Assembly: GCF_041770905.1 (NCBI RefSeq)
Contig: NZ_JBEUWX010000002.1
Location: 1,736,001-1,800,000, forward strand
DNA: 64,000 bases
Direction of reading: 5' to 3'
From: Propionivibrio hellwigii
GTDB taxonomy: Bacteria; Pseudomonadota; Gammaproteobacteria; Burkholderiales; Rhodocyclaceae
Both the position numbers and the translations under genes were made by a program. Below the pieces are notes generated by a model that was not told the DNA's origin, searched no databases, and saw only the letters and a list, made by a program, of their open reading frames with translations. Within the stretch, counting starts at the first letter, position 1; each line of letters opens with the position of its first letter. This document shows positions 7,193 to 15,710 of the stretch, piece by piece.

Positions 7193-7959
7193 GCGAAGGT
7201 GTCCCAAGCGAACTTGATGATCAGCACGCAGACCACGCCGAAGAACAGACGGCGGACGAAGCCGCTGCCGTGCCTGAGCGCCATGCGCGTGCCGATGAAC
7301 GAACCGGTGAGGTTGGCGGCGGCCATCATGACGGCGACCAGCGGCAGATAATAGCCATGCGGGATGAAGAATCCGATCGAGGCCAGATTGGTGGCGACGT
7401 TGACAACTTTTGATGCCGCAGAAGCATGCAGGAAATCGAAGCCGAACACGCGGATGAAGAGAAAGATCAGGAAGCTGCCCGCACCCGGTCCGAAGAATCC
7501 ATCGTAAAAACCAATCGCCGCGCCCAGCAGCAGGGCGCGAAAAAATTCGCGGCGCCCGCAATGCCGCGGCTCATGAACCGTGCCAAATTCCTTGCGCCAA
7601 AACGTATAGATCGCCGCACCGATGAGCAACGCCAGAATCATTGGGCGCAGGAGGCGGATCGGCAGCCAGGCGACCGACATCGAGCCGAGATAGGCAAAAA
7701 TGAAGGCAGCCGCAGCCGCTGGCAAGGCGGCCCGCCACGGCATTCTGACGCTGCGGACGTAGCGGATGGCGGAGTTGCTCGTGCCGACAAGACTGGAAAT
7801 CTTATTGGTGCCGAACAGACTCGCCGGCGCTGTATCCGGGTACAACGAAAACAAGGCTGGCACCTGAATCAGGCCGCCACCGCCGACCACTGCGTCGATA
7901 AAACCGGCAAACAGCGCCGCAACGCCCAGCATAAAAAAAGAGAAAAGTTCGTAATTCAT
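7189..7959 (-). CDS. TSUP (TauE/SafE) family membrane transporter
   Basis: The 256-residue hydrophobic protein begins with a helix containing GFIDAVVGGGGLIQVPAL, the hallmark N-terminal loop of the TSUP (DUF81) family, followed by FGTNKISSLVGTSNSAIRY. The second half repeats the pattern with GFYDGFFGPGAGSFLIFLFI and SAASKVVNVATNLASI. About eight helices are predicted. Family members move sulfite, sulfoacetate, taurine-derived or other organic anions across the inner membrane. It forms a two-gene unit with ygbA (4-bp overlap). The substrate cannot be assigned. Confidence 0.9.
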   Translation of the reverse strand: MNYELFSFFMLGVAALFAGFIDAVVGGGGLIQVPALFSLYPDTAPASLFGTNKISSLVGTSNSAIRYVRSVRMPWRAALPAAAAAFIFAYLGSMSVAWLPIRLLRPMILALLIGAAIYTFWRKEFGTVHEPRHCGRREFFRALLLGAAIGFYDGFFGPGAGSFLIFLFIRVFGFDFLHASAASKVVNVATNLASIGFFIPHGYYLPLVAVMMAAANLTGSFIGTRMALRHGSGFVRRLFFGVVCVLIIKFAWDTFA

Positions 7960-8521
7960 AAAAAGGTCGTTGAACGACGGCGGATACCCTCACCCGCCGC
8001 GCTCTGAAAAACACCCGCCCGGCGAGGCCAGCTGGCGCGGATAGACGGCCGAAACACCAACAAATACCGCACGGAAGTGAAGCCGGATTATGAGGCAAAC
8101 CGGCGGGTACCGTCGAACCCAGTACCATTGCCCGTCATTGCGCCATTTCATTAACTTTGCATGGATTTTGCGGACGGCAAATAGTCTGGAAGCGGATTCC
8201 CCTCACTATAATTCTGCGCACCGGGCGAGCCGACCGGCATTCCAGCCACTTTTGCATTGACGATCGAAGAAGCCGGCGATGCATGGCGTAAGGTCACCGC
8301 CCATCAAGTCCGGGCGGCGATCGGAAAACGGGCGATTCCGGCGATTTGGGCGATTCCGGAAGATCCCGCATCCATATGAAAATGCTGCATCGGCTGGCTC
8401 ATGGCAGAAAGGAAAAACATCCTGAGAAAGCCCGCGTTTACAATCTTTTCATCTGCCTGAAATCTACCCGAAGTATGCGGGGCATCGCGACGTGAACAAC
8501 AGGATTACAGGAGGTATGAAA
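7960..8521. other. Intergenic between divergent genes
   Basis: No gene is recognised. A good -10 box (tataat, 8207-8212) faces the reductase gene, but its -35 region (near 8184-8190) is poor. Transcription from it would give a leader of about 300 nt. The TSUP promoter must lie toward 7960-8100 on the other strand. Confidence 0.35.
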
Positions 8522-9427
8522 ATGAATGAACCGACCAGAATTGCCGTGATGGGCGCAGGCGCCGTGGGTTGTTACTATGGCGGCCTGTTAGCGCGCGCCG
8601 GCCATGATGTCGTCTTGATCGGCCGCGAAAGCCATGTCGATGCCATCCGCCGCGACGGCCTTTGGCTGGAAACCACAACGTTCTCCGAGCGAATTGCCGT
8701 AGCCGCCAGCACTCAATCCGAAGCGGCGCAGGCTGCGCACATCGTACTATTTTGCGTTAAATCGACCGATACGCCGGCCGTAGCGGCACAACTCGCCCCG
8801 CATCTGGCTCCCTCGGCCATCGTGCTCAGTCTGCAAAATGGCATCGACAATGCAGAACGACTACGCCAGCACTTGTCGCAGGAAGTCATTGCGACGGCAG
8901 TCTATGTCGCCGCCGAAATGGCCGGCCCCGGCCATATGCGCCATCACGGTCGCGGCGAGCTGGTCATCGGTGAAACACGCCATCGCCAGATGTTGCTCGC
9001 CTTATTCGGCGAGGCCGGCATTCCGGCACGCATTTCACCAAAAATTAGCGAGGATCTGTGGGCCAAACTTATCGTCAATTGCGTCTATAACGCCTTGTCC
9101 GGAATCACCCGCCTGCCCTATGGTCAGCTCGTGCAAACCCCCGGCGCGCCGGAAACGATGAGCGCCATTCTGGCGGAATGCTTGCAGGTCGCCGCAGCAG
9201 ACGGCATCAGTGTGCCTGCGGATATTCAGCATACGGTCAGCAGCATCGCGCAAACGATGCCTCACCAGTATTCTTCGACCGCGCAGGATTTGCGGCGCGG
9301 CCGCCGTACGGAAATCGACTGTCTAAACGGCTATGTTGTTGCCCGCGCGCAGGTGCATGACATCAACGTGCCGGTTAATCGTCTGCTGCATATGCTGGTC
9401 AAACTTCAGGAAAATTCGGCGAAATAG
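8522..9427 (+). CDS. panE: 2-dehydropantoate 2-reductase family protein
   Basis: The 301-residue protein starts at the ATG at 8522, placed 7 bases after AGGAGG; an ATG at 8516 abuts that site and is less likely. The N-terminus has a Rossmann nucleotide loop GAGAVGCYYGGLLARAGHDV, then FCVKSTDTPAVA and LSLQNGIDNAERL, and the second domain carries KLIVNCVYNALSGIT with the family's catalytic Lys region. The likely reaction is NADPH-dependent reduction of ketopantoate to pantoate in pantothenate synthesis. Many genomes hold several paralogues of unclear substrate, so the exact role is a family-level call. It stands alone, with no panB or panC beside it. Confidence 0.85.
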   Translation: MNEPTRIAVMGAGAVGCYYGGLLARAGHDVVLIGRESHVDAIRRDGLWLETTTFSERIAVAASTQSEAAQAAHIVLFCVKSTDTPAVAAQLAPHLAPSAIVLSLQNGIDNAERLRQHLSQEVIATAVYVAAEMAGPGHMRHHGRGELVIGETRHRQMLLALFGEAGIPARISPKISEDLWAKLIVNCVYNALSGITRLPYGQLVQTPGAPETMSAILAECLQVAAADGISVPADIQHTVSSIAQTMPHQYSSTAQDLRRGRRTEIDCLNGYVVARAQVHDINVPVNRLLHMLVKLQENSAK

Positions 9428-9451
9428 CCAGCAAATACGACCGATATGGAT

Positions 9452-9482
9452 AAAAAAATCCCGCGCCGGTGTGGCACGGGAT
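9452..9482 (-). terminator. Rho-independent terminator reading leftward
   Basis: The hairpin atcccg-c-gcc / ggc-a-cgggat (9458-9482) is followed, on the minus strand, by a run of seven T (complement of 9452-9458). It has no T-run on the plus strand, so it does not end panE. No protein gene on the minus strand reads into it. Confidence 0.65.
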
Positions 9483-9640
9483 GTAAATCCCATCGTTGCG
9501 ATGGGTCAGGGAGGGTCAAAACGTTGCTCGCGGCAGAGACCGAAGCAACGGCTGCAGTTTACGTCCGCCCCCTAAAACCGTCTGTGGCAGAAGTTCCATT
9601 CTTTCGTAACCGATTGTGAGCGCACACAAATTTAATCGCT
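9483..9640 (-). ncRNA. Possible small RNA ending at the 9452-9482 terminator
   Basis: An orphan leftward terminator, a second strong hairpin just before it (cccatcg-ttg-cgatggg, 9489-9505), and the absence of any minus-strand ORF suggest a short non-coding transcript from the gap between panE and rsmJ. Boundaries are a guess; no convincing promoter was found. The rest of the gap up to 9853 holds no gene that I recognise. Confidence 0.3.
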
Positions 9641-9853
9641 TACAAATCAATTGGATAGAAAGTATTAGGGAATTTGGCGCTAGCAGGCGGAAAGAATTTT
9701 GATCGCCGTTTGGGAATCTTTGGAAAACGCCTGGAAATCAGGTTATTTTCCGATCGCGAGAAATTCCACCCAATTTCGTTCAATCCGTCAAACCTGTGTC
9801 GCCCGCATAATCTCGCGTACATTTTTCATAGAATCACACACTCACACACACCC

Positions 9854-10756
9854 ATGATTCTGTCGCCCTCGTCGCAAATCCACGTCGTTCCGCTGTTGCC
9901 CGAATACGCCGCACAGGCGGCCTTCTGGGCAACACGCCTGCATCTGCCGCTGCTGCCGCAGCCATCACCACACCCGGCAGAGCACAGATGCGCGGCTCCG
10001 TCCTCCTCCCGCCTCGTTGACCCGGTTGAGGCAGCCGGCATGCAATTGCAGGTCGGCGCCGAGGGATTGCAGCTGTACCTGCCCCCGTCCGGAACGGACG
10101 GCACCCATACGTCGGGAATCGTCCGTGTCGACTTTCTCTCCGGCGCCGTCGCTCACCGACGGCATTTCGGCGGCGGTAGCGGCCAGATGATCGCCAAGGC
10201 GGTCGGCATTCAACCCGGCCTTCGCCCTACGGTGCTGGACGCCACCGCCGGGCTGGGCCGCGACGCCTTTGTCCTGGCGCAACTCGGATGCCCGCTCAGG
10301 CTGATCGAGCGACAGCCGCTGATTGCCGCCTTGCTTGAAGACGGGCTGCGGCGCGCATCGGAAAACGCCGAACTGGCGGCCATCGTTGCCCGCATGTCCC
10401 TGATCGTCGGCGACGCCATCACGCTCATGCGCGATTGGCGCCACGGTCATGGGGACAGCCATAGTGACAGCGCTCCGCCTGATATTCCCCAGGTCATTTA
10501 TCTCGATCCGATGTTCCCGCCCCGCCGGAAAAGCGCACTGGTCAAAAAAGAAATGCGTCTGCTGCGCCCGTTGGCAGGCGACGACAGGGATGCTTCGGCC
10601 CTGCTCGCGGCCGCGCTCGATCTGGCCTCCCACCGCGTCGTCGTCAAACGGCCGCGCCAAGCGCCGCCACTCGACGGCCAGCCGCCTGGATACACGTTGC
10701 ACGGCCAGTCGAGCCGTTTCGACATCTATCCGAAAAAATCACTCAAATCCGCATAA
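9854..10756 (+). CDS. rsmJ: 16S rRNA (guanine-N2) methyltransferase RsmJ
   Basis: The 300-residue protein starts at the ATG at 9854, just after a short CA-rich run; an upstream in-frame start at 9674 adds a non-family extension. RsmJ marks are present: HRRHFGGGSGQMIAKAVG, the SAM loop LDATAGLGRDAFVLAQLGC, and the active-site YLDPMFPPRRKSALVKKEM, which includes the DPMFP motif. RsmJ methylates G1516 of 16S rRNA in E. coli. The length is slightly above the usual 250-260 because of an insert of about 25 residues near the N-terminus (around 40-60). Confidence 0.92.
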   Translation: MILSPSSQIHVVPLLPEYAAQAAFWATRLHLPLLPQPSPHPAEHRCAAPSSSRLVDPVEAAGMQLQVGAEGLQLYLPPSGTDGTHTSGIVRVDFLSGAVAHRRHFGGGSGQMIAKAVGIQPGLRPTVLDATAGLGRDAFVLAQLGCPLRLIERQPLIAALLEDGLRRASENAELAAIVARMSLIVGDAITLMRDWRHGHGDSHSDSAPPDIPQVIYLDPMFPPRRKSALVKKEMRLLRPLAGDDRDASALLAAALDLASHRVVVKRPRQAPPLDGQPPGYTLHGQSSRFDIYPKKSLKSA

Positions 10757-10833
10757 CGGCATAAGACGCTGCATGCGCGTGCCGTCAGGCATCATGTTCC
10801 GGCGCCGCGCCGCCTGATGCCCGACCTTGATGT

Positions 10834-11973
10834 CTAACGGTTGCTCCCCGCCACCATGACGAACCGGAACAGGCGACACTCGATAGCGCCGTTGTAGAGC
10901 GGCGTTTTCCGGCTCGGCGCAAGGCGCATCAACTTGGGCAGACGGAGATCCGAAGTCAGAATATGGCAATCCCAGCCCGAAAAATTACGCTTGAGCGCAC
11001 TCCCCAGCTGCGGGTAAAACGCCACCAGATCATCCTGTTCCGACAGGCGTTCGCCATAGGGTGGATTGGCGACAAGAATACCGGACGATGCAGGGGCGGC
11101 AATTTCCCGGATATCGCCGGCGCTCAGCGTGACCGCCGGCAGCAGGCCAGCGCGATCGAGATTGGCCAGCGCGGCGCGCACAGCCACCGGCGAAATATCG
11201 CTGCCCCAAATCTGGGCGAACCGGGCCGGTTTTTCGGCTTCCTGCGCGGCGTCGAGCAGATGCTTCCAGGTTTCCAGCCGGAAATTTTTCAGGCGCTGGA
11301 AGCCGAAGCTACGCCCGCCCGCGCCGGGTGCAATATTGAGCGCAATCTGTGCAGCCTCGGTAAGAAACGTACCGCTACCGCACATCGGATCGAGCAACGG
11401 TACACCGGGCTGCCAGCCAGACAGCCGCAAAATGCCAGCCGCCAGATTTTCCTTGAGCGGCGCATCGACGGTTTTCTGGCGCAGGCCGCGCTGATACAGG
11501 GGCGCGCCCGACGTGTCCAGATAGAGCGTGCAGCCATCGGCAGTTAGGAAGCCATGCACGCGCACCTCCGGCGCACGCGTATCGATGTCAGGGCGGCGTC
11601 CGGCGTCGGCGCGAAAGCGGTCGCATACGGCATCCTTGATGCGCAGGGTAACGAATTCAAGGCTTTTCAGCGGGCTTTTGATTGCCGTCACATCGACCCG
11701 AATCGTTCGCTCGGGGGCAAACCAGCGCGGCCATGGCGTTTCATACGCCAGCCGATAGATATCCTCCTCCTTTGCGTAGCGCCCCTGCGCTACGCGCCAC
11801 AAAATGCGCGTGGCGATGCGCGAATGCAGATTGGCGGCGTAGCAGGCATCCCAGTCGGCGCTGAAATGGGCGCCGCCCGGTACAGACTGAACACCCTGCG
11901 CACCGATCGCCGCAAGGTCCTCGGCAAGCAGCGTTTCCAGCCCGCGCGGGCAAGTGGCAAAAAAATTTTCCAA
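10834..11973 (-). CDS. rlmL: THUMP-domain class I RNA methyltransferase (RlmL/RlmK N-terminal type)
   Basis: I chose the TTG at 11973, 5 bases after AAGGAAA, giving 379 residues; an ATG at 12057 would overlap the upstream gene. The N-terminus (ENFFATCPRGLETLLAEDL) and the following 150 residues match the ferredoxin-like plus THUMP RNA-binding region. The SAM fold shows LLDPMCGSGTFLTEAAQIA and the base-flipping VANPPYGERL motif for N2-guanine methylation. The length equals the first half of E. coli RlmL (YcbY), which makes m2G2445 in 23S rRNA; the m7G2069 half is absent. It is co-directional with the SDR gene upstream. Confidence 0.88.
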   Translation of the reverse strand: MENFFATCPRGLETLLAEDLAAIGAQGVQSVPGGAHFSADWDACYAANLHSRIATRILWRVAQGRYAKEEDIYRLAYETPWPRWFAPERTIRVDVTAIKSPLKSLEFVTLRIKDAVCDRFRADAGRRPDIDTRAPEVRVHGFLTADGCTLYLDTSGAPLYQRGLRQKTVDAPLKENLAAGILRLSGWQPGVPLLDPMCGSGTFLTEAAQIALNIAPGAGGRSFGFQRLKNFRLETWKHLLDAAQEAEKPARFAQIWGSDISPVAVRAALANLDRAGLLPAVTLSAGDIREIAAPASSGILVANPPYGERLSEQDDLVAFYPQLGSALKRNFSGWDCHILTSDLRLPKLMRLAPSRKTPLYNGAIECRLFRFVMVAGSNR

Positions 11974-12020
11974 ACGTGTTTCCTTATGCCTGATGTCCTG
12001 AATCCAGGGTATTCCACTTT

Positions 12021-12956
12021 CTATTGCGGCATACCCTCTGCCATGTTCTGCCTGCACGCTTCCGCCCGAGCCGCCGCGATACCCGCCGCAACCTGTGGGT
12101 ACAGCAGACGCACGCCCAACTCACGGCGCAGACGCCGGTTATCCAGCCGCCGCGACTCGCTCATGAAAGAAAGCTGGGCGGCGGAAAGCGTGTCTTCCGC
12201 CGTTGCACGGGCAATGCGCGGCGGACGCGGCAATGAAAAAGCATCCGCCACCTGATCGAAGTAGTCGCCCATTCTAAGCTCGGAGTTATCACAGGCGTTA
12301 TAGCAACGGTTCGGGCGGCCGCGCCGCAGCGCGGCACACACCAGCCGCGCCAGGTCATCGGCGTGAATGTGATTGGTAAATACGTCGTCTTCCGAACGCA
12401 ATGCCGGCACGCCGCGTTGCAGACGTTCGAGCGGTAGACGCCCGGCGGCATAAATGCCCGGCGCGCGCAGGATACTGACCGCCGTGCCCAGCGTCCGGCC
12501 AAAACGCCGCAACTGGCGCTCGGCATCGACACGGCGCCGTGCGCGCGGTGTCGCCGGATGCACGGGGCGCGTTTCATCCACCCGCGCCCCGGCGCAATCT
12601 CCATAGACGCCGCTAGTACTGACATACACGATGCGTCCGGGCGGCCGCGCCGCGCACGCCAGCGCAGCCAGGAGGCGGCGCATTCGCGCGTCTCCCGCCC
12701 CATGCCGGGGCGGCGGCGCAAAGTGCAGGACGATATCGGCCAGGCCAGACAAACGCTTCAGACTGCGCCGCTCATCCAGATCGGCGGGCAAGGGGTACGC
12801 CCCATGCGCGCGCCAAAAGGCCATTTGCGCCACATCACGCACGACGACGAACAGGCGATAGCGACCGCACAAAACAGGCAATGTCCGGCGCGCAATATCG
12901 CCGCCACCGACGATCAGGATGGAGCGCACATGGCGCGGTGCTCGAATTTTTTTCAC
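12021..12956 (-). CDS. NAD(P)-binding SDR / epimerase-like protein (YeeZ type)
   Basis: The 311-residue protein opens with a Rossmann strand and loop SILIVGGGDIARRTLPVL. It also contains the extended-SDR motif IVYVSTSGVYGDCAGA (the Ser and the Tyr of the usual YxxxK region are displaced), ILRAPGIYAAGRLPLERL, and TNHIHADDLARLVCAAL, a block common to NAD-dependent epimerase/dehydratase proteins. The sugar or other substrate is unknown. It is Arg/Ala rich and lies 47 bp upstream of rlmL on the same strand. It is transcribed divergently from the pdxA-led operon. Confidence 0.75.
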   Translation of the reverse strand: MKKIRAPRHVRSILIVGGGDIARRTLPVLCGRYRLFVVVRDVAQMAFWRAHGAYPLPADLDERRSLKRLSGLADIVLHFAPPPRHGAGDARMRRLLAALACAARPPGRIVYVSTSGVYGDCAGARVDETRPVHPATPRARRRVDAERQLRRFGRTLGTAVSILRAPGIYAAGRLPLERLQRGVPALRSEDDVFTNHIHADDLARLVCAALRRGRPNRCYNACDNSELRMGDYFDQVADAFSLPRPPRIARATAEDTLSAAQLSFMSESRRLDNRRLRRELGVRLLYPQVAAGIAAARAEACRQNMAEGMPQ

Positions 12957-13268
12957 GGCGCGATTCTATCGGGAAATTGTCGGAACGCGTGCCGGCAATC
13001 TGCCAGAGGAGACATTACACGGTAACTCGCGCGCCCCGTCCGAACGCCCGGATTGTTCAGAAAAACACGCCGCGTTCACGGCCTCGCCATTGCCCCCCGT
13101 CGCCGGCAACACCTAGCCCATTTCTTTCAACTTCCTTCACAACGCAACGAAAAGCGGGCACGCAGCAAGCGCCTGGCATAGACGGTATGAGAAACAAGGC
13201 ACACAAGGCTATGCGACCGCCCGGACAGACCGGCTTCATACAAAACCCGCCTAGCCGGCCTGTCGCCA

Positions 13269-13298
13269 TTGAATCGCGCATGCGGAATGCTACATAAT
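13269..13298 (+). promoter_or_regulatory. Candidate sigma-70 promoter of the C4-sugar operon
   Basis: TTGAAT (13269-13274) and CATAAT (13293-13298) are 18 bp apart; TACATA at 16 bp is an overlapping choice. The site lies about 60 bp before the TTG start of the pdxA-like gene, in the 399-bp gap at 12957-13355 that otherwise holds no visible gene. It is unproven. Confidence 0.35.
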
Positions 13299-13355
13299 CA
13301 GCAAGGTCGTTGGTTTTTGTCTGGTCATATCGAATTTTCTATAAGGAGAAGGATT

Positions 13356-14372
13356 TTGGCCTCAGAACTTCCTCGCATTGCCCTCGTGATGGGTGACCCG
13401 GCAGGCATCAGCCCGGAACTGACGGCAAAACTGCTGGCGCTGGATGAAATCCGCGCCGCCGCAAGAATCGTTGTCCTCGGCGACCGCCGTATTTTCGAGC
13501 AGGGCGCCCAGGTTGCCGGCGTGGATCCGGCATTGGTCTATCTCCGCCAGGGGCAGCCGCTGACTTCGGCCCCCGACCCGCATTTCATCGATCTGGAAAA
13601 CCTCTCGCCGGATAAGGTCGAGCGCTGCAAGGCGACGAAGGTCGGCGGCGCCTTCGCCATCGATAACTTCAGTCGCGCCCTGCACATGGCACACGCCGGA
13701 GCGGTCGACGCCGTCTGCTTTACGCCGTTCAACAAGCAGGCGATGCGCTACGTATATCCCGGTTACGAGGACGAAATCGGTTTTGTTTCCGACACCATCG
13801 GTTTTACGGGCATCGCGCGTGAATTCAATGTGCTGGAAGGTCTTTGGAACGCCCGGGTAACTTCGCACATTCCGCTGGCGAAAGTCGCCTCGGCAATCAC
13901 GACCGAAAATATTCTGGCCGAGTTGGAACTGGCTGATCGCTGCCTGCGCGCCGCCGGAATTACCCGTCCGCGCATTGCGGTGGCCGCCATCAACCCGCAC
14001 GCCGGCGACGGCGGCAATTGCGGCCGCGAGGAAATCGAGATCATCGAACCGGCCGTCAAGGCCGCCGTGGCGCGCGGTTTCGATGCTTCCGGCCCCTATC
14101 CGGCAGATACCGTTTTCGTCCGCGCCCGCGGTGGCGCCTTCGACGCGGTATTGACCATGTATCACGACCAGGGGCAGATTGCCATGAAGCTGATGGGCTT
14201 CGACCGGGGCGTCACACTGCTGGGCGGCTTCCCTTTCCCGATCTGTACGCCTGCGCACGGCACGGCTTACGACATCGCCTGGAAAGGCATTGCCAACGTC
14301 GGCGGCGCCCGCGCCGCCTTCCTGATGGCAGCAAAAATGGCCGCGGAAAAGTGTATTGCCGGCAATGCCTGA
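13356..14372 (+). CDS. PdxA-family 4-phospho-(hydroxy)acid dehydrogenase, PdxA2-like
   Basis: The most likely start is TTG at 13356, after AAGGAGAAGG, giving 338 residues. The family fold is clear: LVMGDPAGISPELTAKLL at 10-27, metal-binding His171 (SHIPLAKV), His215 (NPHAGDGG) and His270 (MYHDQGQIAMK). However, the GHTE of true PdxA, which contacts 4-phosphohydroxythreonine, reads GYED at 136-139, and the usual RTS-DHG reads CTPAHG near 297-302. With TTT transporter and tetrulose-type genes downstream, I infer a catabolic role on a 4-phospho-tetronate (PdxA2 type), not vitamin B6 synthesis. A TphB-like diol dehydrogenase is a less likely alternative. Confidence 0.8.
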   Translation: MASELPRIALVMGDPAGISPELTAKLLALDEIRAAARIVVLGDRRIFEQGAQVAGVDPALVYLRQGQPLTSAPDPHFIDLENLSPDKVERCKATKVGGAFAIDNFSRALHMAHAGAVDAVCFTPFNKQAMRYVYPGYEDEIGFVSDTIGFTGIAREFNVLEGLWNARVTSHIPLAKVASAITTENILAELELADRCLRAAGITRPRIAVAAINPHAGDGGNCGREEIEIIEPAVKAAVARGFDASGPYPADTVFVRARGGAFDAVLTMYHDQGQIAMKLMGFDRGVTLLGGFPFPICTPAHGTAYDIAWKGIANVGGARAAFLMAAKMAAEKCIAGNA

Positions 14373-14461
14373 GGCGATCAGGCACGACGCCGTGGCCTTC
14401 GATTCACGCACGCAGCACTTTTAACCATGCGGTTCCACTGCAATTTTCAAGGAGCGCCCTC

Positions 14462-15457
14462 ATGTTCAAAACCCAAACGCTGACCGTTGCACTGGCAACG
14501 GCACTCCCTTTGTTCTGCGCGACGGCGCAAGCCGCCTGGACGCCGGAAAAACCCGTCGAATTCGTCGTCACCAGCGGCGCGGGTGGCGGCACGGATACCT
14601 TTGCCCGCACCATCCAGTCGATCATTATCAAGAACAAGCTGATGAACGTGCCGATCGTGGTCGTCAATAAAGGCGGCGGCGCGGGTAGCGAAGGCTTTGT
14701 CTATGGCTCCAGCGAGCAGACCAATCCGCACCGCGTGACCTTTGGCACCAACAACGAATATCTGCTGCCGCTGGTCGCCAAAATGGGCTATTCCGCCGAC
14801 AAATTCGTGCCCGTCGCCGCCATGGCGCTTGATGAATTCCTGATCTGGGTCAACGCCAAGTCGCCGATCCAGGACGCCAAGAGCTTCATCGACGCGGCAA
14901 AGCAGGGCGATGGACTGCGCATGGGCGGTTCGCAATCCAAGGATACCGACCAGACGCTGGTCAGCATCATCAGCGAAACCACGGGCGGCAAATTTACCTA
15001 TATCCCGTTCAAAAGCGGCGGTGAAGCGGCGGTTCAGCTGGCCGGCGGACACATTGATTCGAACGTCAATAACCCGAACGAGAACATCGGCCAATGGAAG
15101 GCCAACATGGTTCGCCCGCTCTGCGTATTCAGCAGCAAGCGCATGGCCGCCGGCCCGAAGGTCACCAAGACCATGAGCTGGGCGGAGATCCCGACCTGTC
15201 GCGAAGCCGGCGTACCGATTGACGCCTATCAGATGCCGCGCACGATCTGGCTGGCTGCCGGCGTGCCGCAGGAGGTTGTGAGCTTTTACTCCGAGGTGAT
15301 GGACAAGGTACGCCACACGCCGGAATGGAAGGCTTACATCGAGCGGACCTCGCAGACGGAAACCTTCATGAGCGGCGATGAACTGCGCAAGTATATTGAG
15401 CAGGACACGGCGCGGGCGCGCGGGGTTTTCGAGCGCGAGAAGTGGCTGGCGCGCTGA
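14462..15457 (+). CDS. tctC: TTT transporter periplasmic binding protein (TctC/Bug family)
   Basis: The 331-residue protein starts at the ATG at 14462 with an AAGGAG site. Residues 1-24 are a Sec signal peptide ending ATAQA. The mature part shows the Bug-family pattern: PVEFVVTSGAGGGTDTFART (the ligand loop), VVVNKGGGAGSEGFVY, and the second-lobe region GGKFTYIPFKSGGEAAVQLAG. It should bind a small carboxylate or polar ligand for the TctAB permease that follows. The gene lies 89 bp after the pdxA-like gene. A palindromic array of about 160 bp separates it from tctB. Confidence 0.92.
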   Translation: MFKTQTLTVALATALPLFCATAQAAWTPEKPVEFVVTSGAGGGTDTFARTIQSIIIKNKLMNVPIVVVNKGGGAGSEGFVYGSSEQTNPHRVTFGTNNEYLLPLVAKMGYSADKFVPVAAMALDEFLIWVNAKSPIQDAKSFIDAAKQGDGLRMGGSQSKDTDQTLVSIISETTGGKFTYIPFKSGGEAAVQLAGGHIDSNVNNPNENIGQWKANMVRPLCVFSSKRMAAGPKVTKTMSWAEIPTCREAGVPIDAYQMPRTIWLAAGVPQEVVSFYSEVMDKVRHTPEWKAYIERTSQTETFMSGDELRKYIEQDTARARGVFEREKWLAR

Positions 15458-15472
15458 TCCGTTGCCTTGCTG

Positions 15473-15632
15473 ATGTGGCTGCCCGGAGATCCGCGTGGAT
15501 AGGGCATCTCCGAGGAGGTGCCCGGAACCCCTTGTAAACAGGGCGTCTCCGGAGACCCCTCCGGAAACCCGCATGGATAAAGGATCTCCGGGCAGGCGCC
15601 CGGAGAAGCCCAAAGGACGCGGGCTCCGGCCA
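15473..15632. repeat. Family A palindrome array inside the operon (tctC-tctB gap)
   Basis: About four units: gcccggagatccgcgtggat, agggcatctccgaggaggtg, ccccttgtaaacagggcgtc, cgcatggataaaggatctcc and ccgggcaggcgcccgg. It will be transcribed with the operon and can fold into several G/C hairpins. It begins 15 bp after the tctC stop, where a stabilising or attenuating hairpin would be expected. Confidence 0.7.
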
Positions 15633-15710
15633 ATGCCGGATGCGCGGCAACAGCCCGACGACTGCTTCGACCCGAATCTTTAACCTGAACAAACCCGACT
15701 GGGAGGCTGC

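Noticed and set aside
15478..15640. Small protein genes within the palindrome arrays
   Set aside because: Short frames there arise from repeated G/C-rich units, lack ribosome sites, and differ in frame between arrays.
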